Below, piece after piece: positions 1-6,776 of a DNA stretch of 64,000 nucleotides (position 1 is the first letter of the stretch; every line of letters starts with the position of its first letter). Below the pieces are notes generated by a model. The model saw only the letters and a list, made by a program, of their open reading frames with translations. It was not told the DNA's origin and did not search any database. A program made the position numbers and the translations under genes. The stretch comes from UBA11957 sp963603285 (GTDB taxonomy: Bacteria; Bacillota; Clostridia; Lachnospirales; Lachnospiraceae), in contig CAVCMG010000012.1 of the NCBI GenBank assembly GCA_963603285.1, positions 19,863 through 83,862 on the forward strand, read 5' to 3'.

Positions 1-1
1 G

Positions 2-1603
2 GCCGGTGTGCTGGGTGAAAGTGGACAGCCGGTGTCTGCAGCATTGTATACAGAAATCGGAATCGTGATTCTTGTGATCATCTTTATTATGCATTATCTG
101 CAGTATACGGTAACGTATATGGGCACCTATGAAGAGAGTGAGCGTCGCAGGATCTCGCTGGCGGAAAAGTTAAGAACCATGCCGCTTCGGTTCTTTCAGG
201 AGTATGATCTGTCGGACCTGACAGCTACGATCATGGGAGACTGTGCCGGATTTGAACATGCCTTTTCCCATACTGTGCCGCAGTTCTGGGGCTCGATCAT
301 TTCCACGGCGATCGTGTGCGTGGTACTGCTCATCTACGACTGGCAGATGGGACTGGCACTTTTGTGGGTGGCTCCGGTGTCCTTTGCCATTGTACTGCTG
401 TCCAGAAAGCTCCAGGAAAAGCTGGGCAGAAAGCATATGGCGGCAAGGCTTACGCTGGCCGAGGGTATCCAGGAGTGTCTGGAGACCGTGCAGGATATCA
501 AAGCCTGCAGTCTGGAAGAAACGTATCTGAAAAAGCTGGATGCCAAGATGGATGCCGCGGAGAAAGCCCAGATTTCTTCGGAAATGCTGACGGCCAGCCT
601 TGTAACGACCGGTCAGATGTTTCTGCGTCTGGGTCTGGCAACCGTTATTATCGTCGGAAATGTTCTGATGGTACACCAGCAGACAACGCTGTTTGCCTAC
701 ATCCTGTTTCTTATCGCGGCTTCCCGGCTGTACGATCCGCTGTCCGGCGCCATGTCCAATATGGCAGAGCTGTTTTCTGTGGATCTGCAGGTTGGTCGTC
801 TGAAAACGATCCAGAATTATAAGGAAGAGAAAAAGCAGACCACATATCAGACAGACGGCTATGATCTGACCTTTGACCATGTGGAATTTTCCTATGAGCC
901 GGGTAAACCGGTGTTAAAGGATGTGTCCTTTACGGCAAAGCAGGGACAGGTAACGGCTCTGGTTGGTCCGTCAGGTGGCGGAAAGAGTACCGTGGCCAAT
1001 CTGGCAGCCGGATTTTACGATGTAACGGGAGGAAAAATCACGCTGGGCGGTACGGATACACGGCCAATCGACGCCGTGGCCATGATGAAGGATTTCTCCA
1101 TCGTGTTCCAGAATGTTGTCCTGTTCAATAATACGGTCATGGAAAACTTACGTGTCGGCCGCAAAAATGCAACGGATGAAGAGGTGATCGCCGCAGCCCA
1201 AGCGGCCCATTGCCATGATTTTATCATGAAGCTGCCGCAGGGTTATGATACGGTGATTGGAGAGAACGGTTCCACACTGTCCGGTGGTGAGTGTCAGCGG
1301 CTTTCGATTGCCCGTGCGCTGTTAAAGGATGCGCCGGTGATCATTCTGGATGAAGCAACAGCTTCGCTGGATGTGGACAATGAGACAGAGATCCAGGAGG
1401 CTATCTCACAGCTGATCAAGGGCAAGACGGTTCTGATCATTGCGCACCGGATGCGTACCGTAGAGCATGCGGACAAGATCGTCGTTCTTGACGGCGGCGT
1501 TGTGGCAGAGAGTGGAACGAACGATGAGTTGTTGAAAAAGAATGGCCTGTATGCCCATCTGGTGGCTTTGCAGACCGCTTCTGCAGACTGGAAGCTGAAC
1601 TAA
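2..1603 (+). CDS. ABC exporter, fused permease and ATPase (5' partial)
   Basis: This is the C-terminal part of an ABC exporter half-transporter that would couple ATP hydrolysis to export across the cytoplasmic membrane. The frame is open through the left edge of the window, so the true start and the first membrane helices lie upstream. About 530 residues are visible, against roughly 580 for intact members. Several hydrophobic helices occupy the first 280 residues. The nucleotide-binding domain follows, with Walker A (GPSGGGKST, encoded near 965), the LSGGE signature (near 1277) and Walker B (VIILDEAT, near 1337). Exporters of this type often work as heterodimers, and the partner is probably the gene just upstream, outside the window. 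The substrate cannot be read from the sequence. A terminator hairpin follows at 1671-1710. Confidence 0.9.
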   Translation, partial: AGVLGESGQPVSAALYTEIGIVILVIIFIMHYLQYTVTYMGTYEESERRRISLAEKLRTMPLRFFQEYDLSDLTATIMGDCAGFEHAFSHTVPQFWGSIISTAIVCVVLLIYDWQMGLALLWVAPVSFAIVLLSRKLQEKLGRKHMAARLTLAEGIQECLETVQDIKACSLEETYLKKLDAKMDAAEKAQISSEMLTASLVTTGQMFLRLGLATVIIVGNVLMVHQQTTLFAYILFLIAASRLYDPLSGAMSNMAELFSVDLQVGRLKTIQNYKEEKKQTTYQTDGYDLTFDHVEFSYEPGKPVLKDVSFTAKQGQVTALVGPSGGGKSTVANLAAGFYDVTGGKITLGGTDTRPIDAVAMMKDFSIVFQNVVLFNNTVMENLRVGRKNATDEEVIAAAQAAHCHDFIMKLPQGYDTVIGENGSTLSGGECQRLSIARALLKDAPVIILDEATASLDVDNETEIQEAISQLIKGKTVLIIAHRMRTVEHADKIVVLDGGVVAESGTNDELLKKNGLYAHLVALQTASADWKLN

Positions 1604-1620
1604 GTGGGAAAATGAACCCA

Positions 1621-1668
1621 ATAAAAGGAACCTCCACTGGAGCTTTCTTTTATATGCTAAGGCAAAAA
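1621..1668 (+). repeat. dispersed palindromic repeat, copy 1
   Basis: An imperfect palindrome (ATAAAAGGAACCTCC, 3-nt loop, GGAGCTTTCTTTTAT) is followed by TATGCTAAGGCAAAAA. The same unit recurs at 23087-23135, and in inverted and more degenerate form at 2494-2532. It is a short dispersed element of the REP/MITE kind. Small ORFs that read through it are probably not real genes. Confidence 0.75.
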
Positions 1669-1670
1669 GA

Positions 1671-1710
1671 AAAAAGGAGCAGATCTGGTAAAAGGATCTG
1701 CGTCCTTTTT
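1671..1710 (+). terminator. rho-independent terminator after the ABC exporter
   Basis: AAAAAGGA and GCAGATC pair with GATCTGC and TCCTTTTT around a short loop, and the right arm ends in a T run. The hairpin lies between the exporter stop codon and the promoter of the BMC genes. Confidence 0.7.
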
Positions 1711-1723
1711 GCGCAGCATACCC

Positions 1724-1752
1724 TTGCATTTTCTGTGAACAGACAGTATAAT
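1724..1752 (+). promoter_or_regulatory. promoter for the BMC gene pair
   Basis: TTGCAT at 1724-1729, a 17-bp spacer and a perfect TATAAT at 1747-1752 form a sigma-A promoter about 45 bp upstream of the first shell gene. Confidence 0.7.
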
Positions 1753-1800
1753 AGCAATAGAATTGTGCAATCCAGAATTGTATACATACAGGAGGATCTT

Positions 1801-2097
1801 ATGAGCAAGTATAATGGTGCAGCCGTAGGCGCATTCGAAGCAGACAGCTACCTTGTGTGCTGTGTAGCCATCGATGCCGCCGTCAAAGCAGCAGATGTCA
1901 AAGTAGAGGGAATCGAGAGAAACCGTTTAAAAAGCGGTGCCTGTGTAAAACTCCGTGGCCGTATCTCCGATATCAAAGCAGCTATGGAAGCCGCTGAAGA
2001 GGCTGCAAAGCGTCTGTCTCCGATCACCAAGTCCGTGATCATTCCGTCACCGACACCGGATACAGAGATCATGCTTGAGATGACCATCAATAAATAA
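1801..2097 (+). CDS. BMC-domain microcompartment shell protein
   Basis: This 98-residue protein has the size and pattern of a single BMC domain, the unit that assembles into hexamers or trimers forming the shell of bacterial microcompartments. The N-terminal strand and helix (AAVGAFEADSYLVCCVAIDAA), the central segment with basic residues (KVEGIERNRLKSG), the helix with repeated Ala (KAAMEAAEEAAKR) and the IIPSP ending all fit the fold. It is divergent from canonical PduA/EutM proteins. The ATG follows AGGAGG by 5 bases. It forms a two-gene operon with the next gene, which encodes a second BMC-like protein. No signature enzyme or encapsulation cluster adjoins it, so the compartment it serves is unknown. 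Fucose-derived propanediol metabolism is only a guess. Confidence 0.8.
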   Translation: MSKYNGAAVGAFEADSYLVCCVAIDAAVKAADVKVEGIERNRLKSGACVKLRGRISDIKAAMEAAEEAAKRLSPITKSVIIPSPTPDTEIMLEMTINK

Positions 2098-2114
2098 GGC
2101 AAAGGAGAAGAGTG

Positions 2115-2405
2115 ATGAAAGACGCAGCTTACGGATTAGTTGAAGTTTTGGGAAGCTCCAATGCCATTCTCTGTGTAGACAGGATGGTAAAGACTTCCGA
2201 CGTATATTTTAAGACATGGAACGCCAAATGTGGCGGCCACGTAACGATTTTTATGGCAGGTGATCTGTCTGCAGTCAATGCAGCGGTCAATACCGTAGCC
2301 GAGAATCCGCCGTGTGAGGTATTTTACACAGCCGTTATCTCCAACCCGCATGAGGAAATGGTACGTTTTGTACAGGAGATGGCTGACAAGTTCCCGGGCA
2401 AATAA
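2115..2405 (+). CDS. BMC-domain shell protein, second of a pair
   Basis: This 96-residue protein starts with AYGLVEVLGSSNAI and carries GGHVTIFMAGDLSAVNAAV, the strand-helix layout of a BMC domain. The ATG at 2115 is preferred over a GTG one codon upstream because it sits 7 bases after GGAG. It lies 17 bases after the first BMC gene and is co-transcribed with it. A perfect terminator follows. Two separate single-domain BMC genes side by side could give mixed shell facets, but that is inference. The protein is more distant from typical hexamer proteins than its neighbour is. Confidence 0.75.
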   Translation: MKDAAYGLVEVLGSSNAILCVDRMVKTSDVYFKTWNAKCGGHVTIFMAGDLSAVNAAVNTVAENPPCEVFYTAVISNPHEEMVRFVQEMADKFPGK

Positions 2406-2462
2406 GACCGGATAGGAGAAGAAAGCTGAAAACAAAGCTTCCTTCGGATGCAAAAAACGAAG

Positions 2463-2492
2463 ATCCTGCCTGATGTTCAGGCAGGATTTTTT
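2463..2492 (+). terminator. terminator after the BMC pair
   Basis: A perfect 11-bp stem (ATCCTGCCTGA / TCAGGCAGGAT) with a 3-nt loop is followed by six T. Confidence 0.9.
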
Positions 2493-2493
2493 G

Positions 2494-2532
2494 ACTTAGC
2501 ATATAAAAGGAAGCTCCAGTTGAGATTTTTTG
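2494..2532 (-). repeat. dispersed palindromic repeat, copy 3 (inverted, degenerate)
   Basis: Read on the minus strand this stretch gives CAACTGGAGCTTCCTTTTAT followed by ATGCTAAG, which matches the repeat at 1621 and 23087 with several changes. It lies directly between the BMC terminator and the CLC gene. Confidence 0.6.
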
Positions 2533-2580
2533 TTAACGAAAGAGGGAAAACGGCAGACCGACTGCCGAAAAGAGAGAAAA

Positions 2581-3906
2581 ATGATGCAGGATAATAAAAA
2601 TTCACTGAAGGAAGTGTGGCATGTGGGCAGACACATGGCGGGGCATATGGCTTTAAAGCTGGCTGCCTGTGCCCACTGGATCGTACTGGCGATCGTGACA
2701 GGGCTTGTCGTGGGCGCTTACAGTACGCTGTTTGCCTGGATGCTGGGAAAAGCAACCGGCTACAGAAGCCAGTATCCGTGGCTGTTGTTTCTGCTGCCCC
2801 TGGGCGGTGTGCTGATTGTGGCGATGTACCGTGGTGCAAAGGTCATGACCGACCGGGGAACGAATCTGGTAATCAATTCGATCCATGCCAAGGATGAGGT
2901 TCCCGGGGCAATGGCGGTACTGATCTTTGTATCAACCATCATCACGCATATGTTTGGCGGTTCTGCCGGACGAGAGGGCGCGGCCCTGCAGATGGGCGGA
3001 AGCCTTGGCAACGTACTGGCCCGGCTGTTAAAGAAAAATGAGGAGCATACGCGCATTCTGATCATGTGTGGTATGAGTGCGGCCTTTGCCGCTGTGTTTG
3101 GAACACCGATGGCTGCGGCGGTCTTTTCCATGGAGGTTATCAGTGTAGGTATCATGCATTATTCAGCGCTGGTGCCGTGTATGTTTGCGTCTCTGGTAGC
3201 TTCCCGGTTTGCGGCAACTATGGGGATTGCACCGGAAGAGTTTCATATCCTGTCCATCCCGGAGCTGACGGTGGTAACGGGCATAAAGATGTGTCTGCTG
3301 GCGGTATGCTGTGCAGCGCTGAGTATTGCTTTTTGTATGCTGTTGCATATGACCGGACATCTGTACCGGCAGTATCTGAAAAATCCGTATATCCGGGTGC
3401 TCGTCGGCGGCTGTATCATCATTGTCTTGACGCTGTTTGTCGGAAACATGGATTACAACGGCGCAGGCAATCAGCTGATCGAGCGGGCGATCGAGGGCGA
3501 GACAGTCCCGGTGGCTTTTCTGCTGAAAATGCTGTTTACGGCGCTGACGCTTGGCGCGGGATTTAAAGGCGGCGAGATCGTGCCGAGCTTTACGATCGGA
3601 GCTACCTTTGGTTGTCTGTTCGGCCAGTTGATCGGTTTGTCCCCGTCCCTGTGTGCGGCAGTGGCGATGGCTTCTGTCTTCTGCGGCGTGACCAACTGCC
3701 CGATCACGACACTTCTGATCAGCTTTGAGCTGTTCGGCTTTGCGGGCGTGCCGTATTTTATGATCGCGATTTCTGTGAGCTATCTGCTGTCTGGTTACAA
3801 GGGACTCTACAGTGACCAGATCATCGTGTATTCCAAGTATCGTCCGCATTTTATCAACCGCCATGTCGGGGATGAATCCGAGGACGATCTGATCGATAAT
3901 GACTGA
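2581..3906 (+). CDS. CLC-family anion channel or antiporter
   Basis: This 441-residue polytopic membrane protein belongs to the CLC family. The GREG-type loop (GGSAGREGAALQMGG) is near residue 130, and a GxFxP-like segment is seen as GGEIVPSFTIGA near 330. The proline of the usual GREGP is replaced by Ala, and no clear GSGIP motif is present near the N-terminus. Both changes are reminiscent of the CLC-F fluoride/proton antiporters. No fluoride-riboswitch-like leader was recognised upstream, so the ion remains open. The ATG at 2581 was chosen over an upstream TTG because the added N-terminus would be hydrophilic and unlike the family. The upstream region holds the end of a repeat and a small hairpin (CGGCAG/CTGCCG). 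Confidence 0.85.
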   Translation: MMQDNKNSLKEVWHVGRHMAGHMALKLAACAHWIVLAIVTGLVVGAYSTLFAWMLGKATGYRSQYPWLLFLLPLGGVLIVAMYRGAKVMTDRGTNLVINSIHAKDEVPGAMAVLIFVSTIITHMFGGSAGREGAALQMGGSLGNVLARLLKKNEEHTRILIMCGMSAAFAAVFGTPMAAAVFSMEVISVGIMHYSALVPCMFASLVASRFAATMGIAPEEFHILSIPELTVVTGIKMCLLAVCCAALSIAFCMLLHMTGHLYRQYLKNPYIRVLVGGCIIIVLTLFVGNMDYNGAGNQLIERAIEGETVPVAFLLKMLFTALTLGAGFKGGEIVPSFTIGATFGCLFGQLIGLSPSLCAAVAMASVFCGVTNCPITTLLISFELFGFAGVPYFMIAISVSYLLSGYKGLYSDQIIVYSKYRPHFINRHVGDESEDDLIDND

Positions 3907-3913
3907 CGTTTTA

Positions 3914-3942
3914 TTGACATCATTCTGCCGATTTGCTATGAT
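3914..3942 (+). promoter_or_regulatory. trpS promoter
   Basis: A perfect TTGACA at 3914-3919, a 17-bp spacer and TATGAT at 3937-3942. The leader to the start codon is only about 70 bases, too short for a T-box. Confidence 0.8.
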
Positions 3943-4017
3943 AAAGTGTATGCTAAATTCAGGCATCAGGTAAGTTAAGACAGCTGCATACAGACAGCTT
4001 TATGGAGGTATAAAGAA

Positions 4018-5109
4018 GTGGGAAAGATTATATTAACCGGTGACAGACCGACAGGCAGACTGCATGTGGGACATTATGTAGGTTCTTTAAGAAGACGTGT
4101 AGAGCTGCAGAATTCCGGAGATTACGAAAAGGTTCTGATCATGATCGCCGATGCACAGGCGCTGACCGATAACTTTGATAATCCGGAGAAGATCAGACAG
4201 AATATCATCGAGGTAGCGCTGGATTATCTTTCCGTCGGACTTGATCCGAAAAAATCCACTCTGTTTATCCAATCCATGGTACCGGAGCTGACAGAGATGA
4301 CGTTTTACTATATGAATCTGGTGACCGTATCCCGTCTGCAGCGAAACCCAACAGTGAAATCGGAGATCCAGCAGCGCAACTTTGAAGCCAGTATTCCAGT
4401 CGGTTTCTTCTGTTATCCGATCAGCCAGGCTGCTGATATCACAGCATTCAAGGCGACAACCGTACCGGTTGGCGAGGATCAGCTGCCGATGCTCGAGCAG
4501 ACCAGAGAGATCGTCCGTAAGTTCAACAGCATTTACGGTGAGACGCTGGTTGAACCGGATGTATTGTTGCCGGACAACGAAGCCTGCAAGCGTCTGCCGG
4601 GTATTGACGGTATGGCAAAGATGAGCAAATCTCTTGGCAACTGTATCTACCTTGCCGATGATCCGGAGGATGTTCGTAAAAAGATTATGAGCATGTACAC
4701 CGATCCGCTGCATATCCAGGTATCCGATCCGGGCCATATCGAGGGCAATACCGTATTTACCTATCTGGATGCCTTCTGCAAGACGGAGCATTTTGCTGAG
4801 TTCTGGCCGGAATATGCAAACCTTGACGAAGTTAAGGAGCATTACCAGAGAGGCGGTCTTGGCGATGTTAAGGTCAAGAAGTTCCTGAACAAGATCATCC
4901 AGGCAGAGCTTGAGCCGATCCGTGCCCGCCGTAAAGAGTACGAAAAGGATATCCCGGCCGTATACGAGATCCTCAAAGAGGGCAGCGAAAAGGCCCGCGC
5001 GATCGCCGCACAGACACTGGATGAGATGAAGAAATCCATGAAGATCAATTACTTTGACGATATGGAGCTGATCAAGGCACAGGCTGAGAAGTATAAGGGT
5101 ATTGAATAA
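4018..5109 (+). CDS. trpS: tryptophanyl-tRNA synthetase
   Basis: This class Ic aminoacyl-tRNA synthetase charges tRNA-Trp in the cytoplasm. The 363-residue protein has the HIGH-type motif as HVGHYVGSL near residue 16 and a perfect KMSKS at about 201-205, inside MAKMSKSLGN. Its length is slightly above the usual 330-340. The start is GTG, set by GGAGG about 9 bases upstream. It is a single-gene unit with its own promoter and terminator. Many Firmicutes control trpS by a T-box, but none is present here, which suggests a constitutive copy. Confidence 0.97.
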   Translation: MGKIILTGDRPTGRLHVGHYVGSLRRRVELQNSGDYEKVLIMIADAQALTDNFDNPEKIRQNIIEVALDYLSVGLDPKKSTLFIQSMVPELTEMTFYYMNLVTVSRLQRNPTVKSEIQQRNFEASIPVGFFCYPISQAADITAFKATTVPVGEDQLPMLEQTREIVRKFNSIYGETLVEPDVLLPDNEACKRLPGIDGMAKMSKSLGNCIYLADDPEDVRKKIMSMYTDPLHIQVSDPGHIEGNTVFTYLDAFCKTEHFAEFWPEYANLDEVKEHYQRGGLGDVKVKKFLNKIIQAELEPIRARRKEYEKDIPAVYEILKEGSEKARAIAAQTLDEMKKSMKINYFDDMELIKAQAEKYKGIE

Positions 5110-5127
5110 AATTATAGTGTGAAAATG

Positions 5128-5168
5128 AACTGCCGCAGGAGAAAATGAAACCTCTGCGGCAGTTTTTT
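5128..5168 (+). terminator. trpS terminator
   Basis: An 11-bp perfect stem (AACTGCCGCAG / CTGCGGCAGTT) ends in a run of six T. Confidence 0.85.
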
Positions 5169-5289
5169 GTGGGCAGATACAGGAAAAGCTGTTGTGTAGT
5201 TTTGCATACAGAACGGATGAAGGGATAGATCGTATCTGGCAGAAGCATGGTTTCAAATACAGAAAAATGGAGATTTACAGAAAAATCTC

Positions 5290-5318
5290 TTGTGTATCGG
5301 ATTGTCTTATGATAAAAT
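5290..5318 (+). promoter_or_regulatory. promoter of the tRNA gene
   Basis: TTGTGT, a 17-bp spacer and TAAAAT end 16 bases before the tRNA 5' end. Confidence 0.55.
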
Positions 5319-5334
5319 ATATCGGTAACAGCGA

Positions 5335-5418
5335 GCCGGTGTGTTGGAATTGGCAGACGAGACGGACTCAAAATCCGTTGGTGGTAACACCGTGCGGGTT
5401 CGACCCCCGCCACCGGCA
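5335..5418 (+). tRNA. tRNA-Leu (CAA)
   Basis: The acceptor arms GCCGGTG and CACCGGC pair fully, with discriminator A. The anticodon loop CTCAAAA gives anticodon CAA, which reads UUG. A long variable arm (TGGTGGTAACACCG) and the T-arm GTTCGACCC mark a class II leucine tRNA. The 3' CCA is not encoded. In the D stem a U-A pair is formed by TTG/CGA. It is a solitary tRNA gene with its own promoter and terminator. Confidence 0.95.
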
Positions 5419-5422
5419 GTAG

Positions 5423-5454
5423 AAAAGCCCCTTGATTTGTCAAGGGGCTTTTTT
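5423..5454. terminator. bidirectional terminator between tRNA-Leu and cbiZ
   Basis: A perfect 13-bp stem (AAAAGCCCCTTGA / TCAAGGGGCTTTT) has a 4-nt loop, with T runs on both strands. It serves the tRNA on the plus strand and overlaps the last codons of the minus-strand gene. Confidence 0.85.
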
Positions 5455-6573
5455 GTCACTGTTTGCCAGCGCAATATATAAAATCAGAAGTGCCATCAGC
5501 TGTTCTTTTAAAGAAAAATGCTGTTTTTCCAGAAGTGCCCACGCTTCTGTTGGATAAGCATCTCCTAAAAACTGCCCCTTTTTCCAATATAATCCACGGC
5601 ATAATACCCGTGTGCCCTCACGCAAAGCGTCAGCCTCCATGACCAGATTCCAGCGTGTCTGATCCATCAGATGGACATACAGGGAGATACATTGCACAAG
5701 GTTGCGTCCGCGGTTGTACATCAGAAGAAGCTGCTCCATGGCTGATACAGTATCAAAATGGATATGAAGAGCCTCGAAAAAATCCTGATGGGCAAGATAA
5801 AATTCCCAGATAGTGCCGTTGGTGATGCCGAATCTGGAAATACGTTCAGATATCTGCAGCTGTCGTGGGCCGCAGGCACCAGTCTGCTTAAGCAGCGCCT
5901 CTTTTACCGCTGCTTTTACAGTTTTACCAATCAATTCACCGAGTTTGGAATGCCCGGAGGCATCTGTCAGGGTCAGGGTTCCTTCCATGGAAGACGCAAT
6001 CACTGTGCCATCTGTGCCGGATCCTGTGGCAATTTCCTCTGAATAACAGCTGCGAATGAGCAATTCGGAAACAGCTGCAGCCTTGGCTTCGGAGCAGACA
6101 ACGAGGGCACGGGTCATGGCGGCGTCAGTCAGCTCTTGATTAATATAAAGAAAAATATTGATCGTGCCGGGTGGCAACATTTCATAGTGGCCGTTTTCTT
6201 CATAGTAACTGGAGGGATCACCAGCACTCATGGCATTATGGTCAATACCACCTGTCGCATAGGCGGTCACAGAAAGCTCTCTGTACTGTAAAGTCTGAAC
6301 AGCTGCCAGTTCTGTCCAGGCTGCTGTGCTGAGTGCGGTAGTTGTGGAAGGATCCAGTCCCATGGAACGTGTATGGATGGACAGATCTTCTTCATAGGTA
6401 TCGCCAAGCAGATCGCAGGTATAGGATCCGTTCAGACAGTCAATATTTAAAGCATGTGTCAGATGGGTCGTCAGACCGCCGTTTAACGGACTTGTACTGA
6501 GTACTTTGGTTTTTCCGGGAAAGGTAAAGAGCGTGTTTCCCTGTTTCTGGGTACAGATAAAAGATGATTGCAT
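5440..6573 (-). CDS. cbiZ: adenosylcobinamide amidohydrolase (CbiZ-like)
   Basis: CbiZ cleaves the amide bond of adenosylcobinamide to give adenosylcobyric acid. This lets the cell salvage and remodel corrinoids with a different lower ligand. The family pattern is clear over roughly residues 20-235: STSPLNGGLTTHLTHALN, a GLDPSTTTALSTAAW segment, PPGTINIFLYINQELTDAAM, EAKAAAV, ATGSGTDGTVIAS and KLGELIGKTVKAAVKEAL. The 377-residue protein is longer than a bare CbiZ domain, and its last 140 residues match nothing I recognise. AAGGAG precedes the ATG by 6 bases. It lies downstream of, and on the same strand as, a methyltransferase of the corrinoid-linked URO-D family, which fits a role in supplying the right cobamide. 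Confidence 0.88.
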   Translation of the reverse strand: MQSSFICTQKQGNTLFTFPGKTKVLSTSPLNGGLTTHLTHALNIDCLNGSYTCDLLGDTYEEDLSIHTRSMGLDPSTTTALSTAAWTELAAVQTLQYRELSVTAYATGGIDHNAMSAGDPSSYYEENGHYEMLPPGTINIFLYINQELTDAAMTRALVVCSEAKAAAVSELLIRSCYSEEIATGSGTDGTVIASSMEGTLTLTDASGHSKLGELIGKTVKAAVKEALLKQTGACGPRQLQISERISRFGITNGTIWEFYLAHQDFFEALHIHFDTVSAMEQLLLMYNRGRNLVQCISLYVHLMDQTRWNLVMEADALREGTRVLCRGLYWKKGQFLGDAYPTEAWALLEKQHFSLKEQLMALLILYIALANSDKKAP

Positions 6574-6613
6574 GATACTCCTTTGAATTGTCAGATATAT
6601 GGCATGTAGTTTT

Positions 6614-6634
6614 TGACAGTCACAATGGCTGTCA
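6614..6634 (-). promoter_or_regulatory. inverted repeat upstream of cbiZ
   Basis: TGACAG and CTGTCA are separated by 9 bases, about 40 bp upstream of the cbiZ start. It could be an operator. No strong promoter was identified with it. Confidence 0.35.
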
Positions 6635-6684
6635 GGAATATCTGTATTATGCTGGATTTGGAGGAAAAATACAAGCGGTGTGCA

Positions 6685-6734
6685 GAAGAAAAGCTCTGCA
6701 GTCAGCCAGCAGATACAGCTGGTGAAAGCAGAGC
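6685..6734 (-). terminator. terminator after the URO-D-type methyltransferase
   Basis: On the minus strand GGCTCTGC pairs with GCAGAGC, with an inner CCAGC/GCTGG stem, and TTTTCTT follows. The element sits between the methyltransferase gene and cbiZ, so the two may be separate units. Confidence 0.65.
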
Positions 6735-6776
6735 CTTTATTTGCGCGAGTAACGAGCCAATAGTTATGTGCTATTG

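Noticed and set aside
1612..1800. N-terminal extension of the first BMC gene through the palindromic repeat
   Set aside because: The ATG at 1801 has an ideal ribosome site, and the promoter at 1724-1752 lies inside the proposed extension.
2497..2580. Fluoride riboswitch upstream of the CLC gene
   Set aside because: The conserved fluoride aptamer sequence was not found; the stretch holds only a repeat and a small hairpin.
3955..4017. T-box leader for trpS
   Set aside because: The leader is too short and lacks the GGTACCGC-type T-box motif.
4087..5256. 389-codon minus-strand ORF opposite trpS
   Set aside because: trpS has both synthetase motifs and start signals; the antisense frame shows no family pattern or ribosome site.
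6574..6776. Cobalamin riboswitch upstream of cbiZ
   Set aside because: No B12-box-like sequence was seen, and the 200-base gap is too short once the terminator at 6685-6734 is counted.
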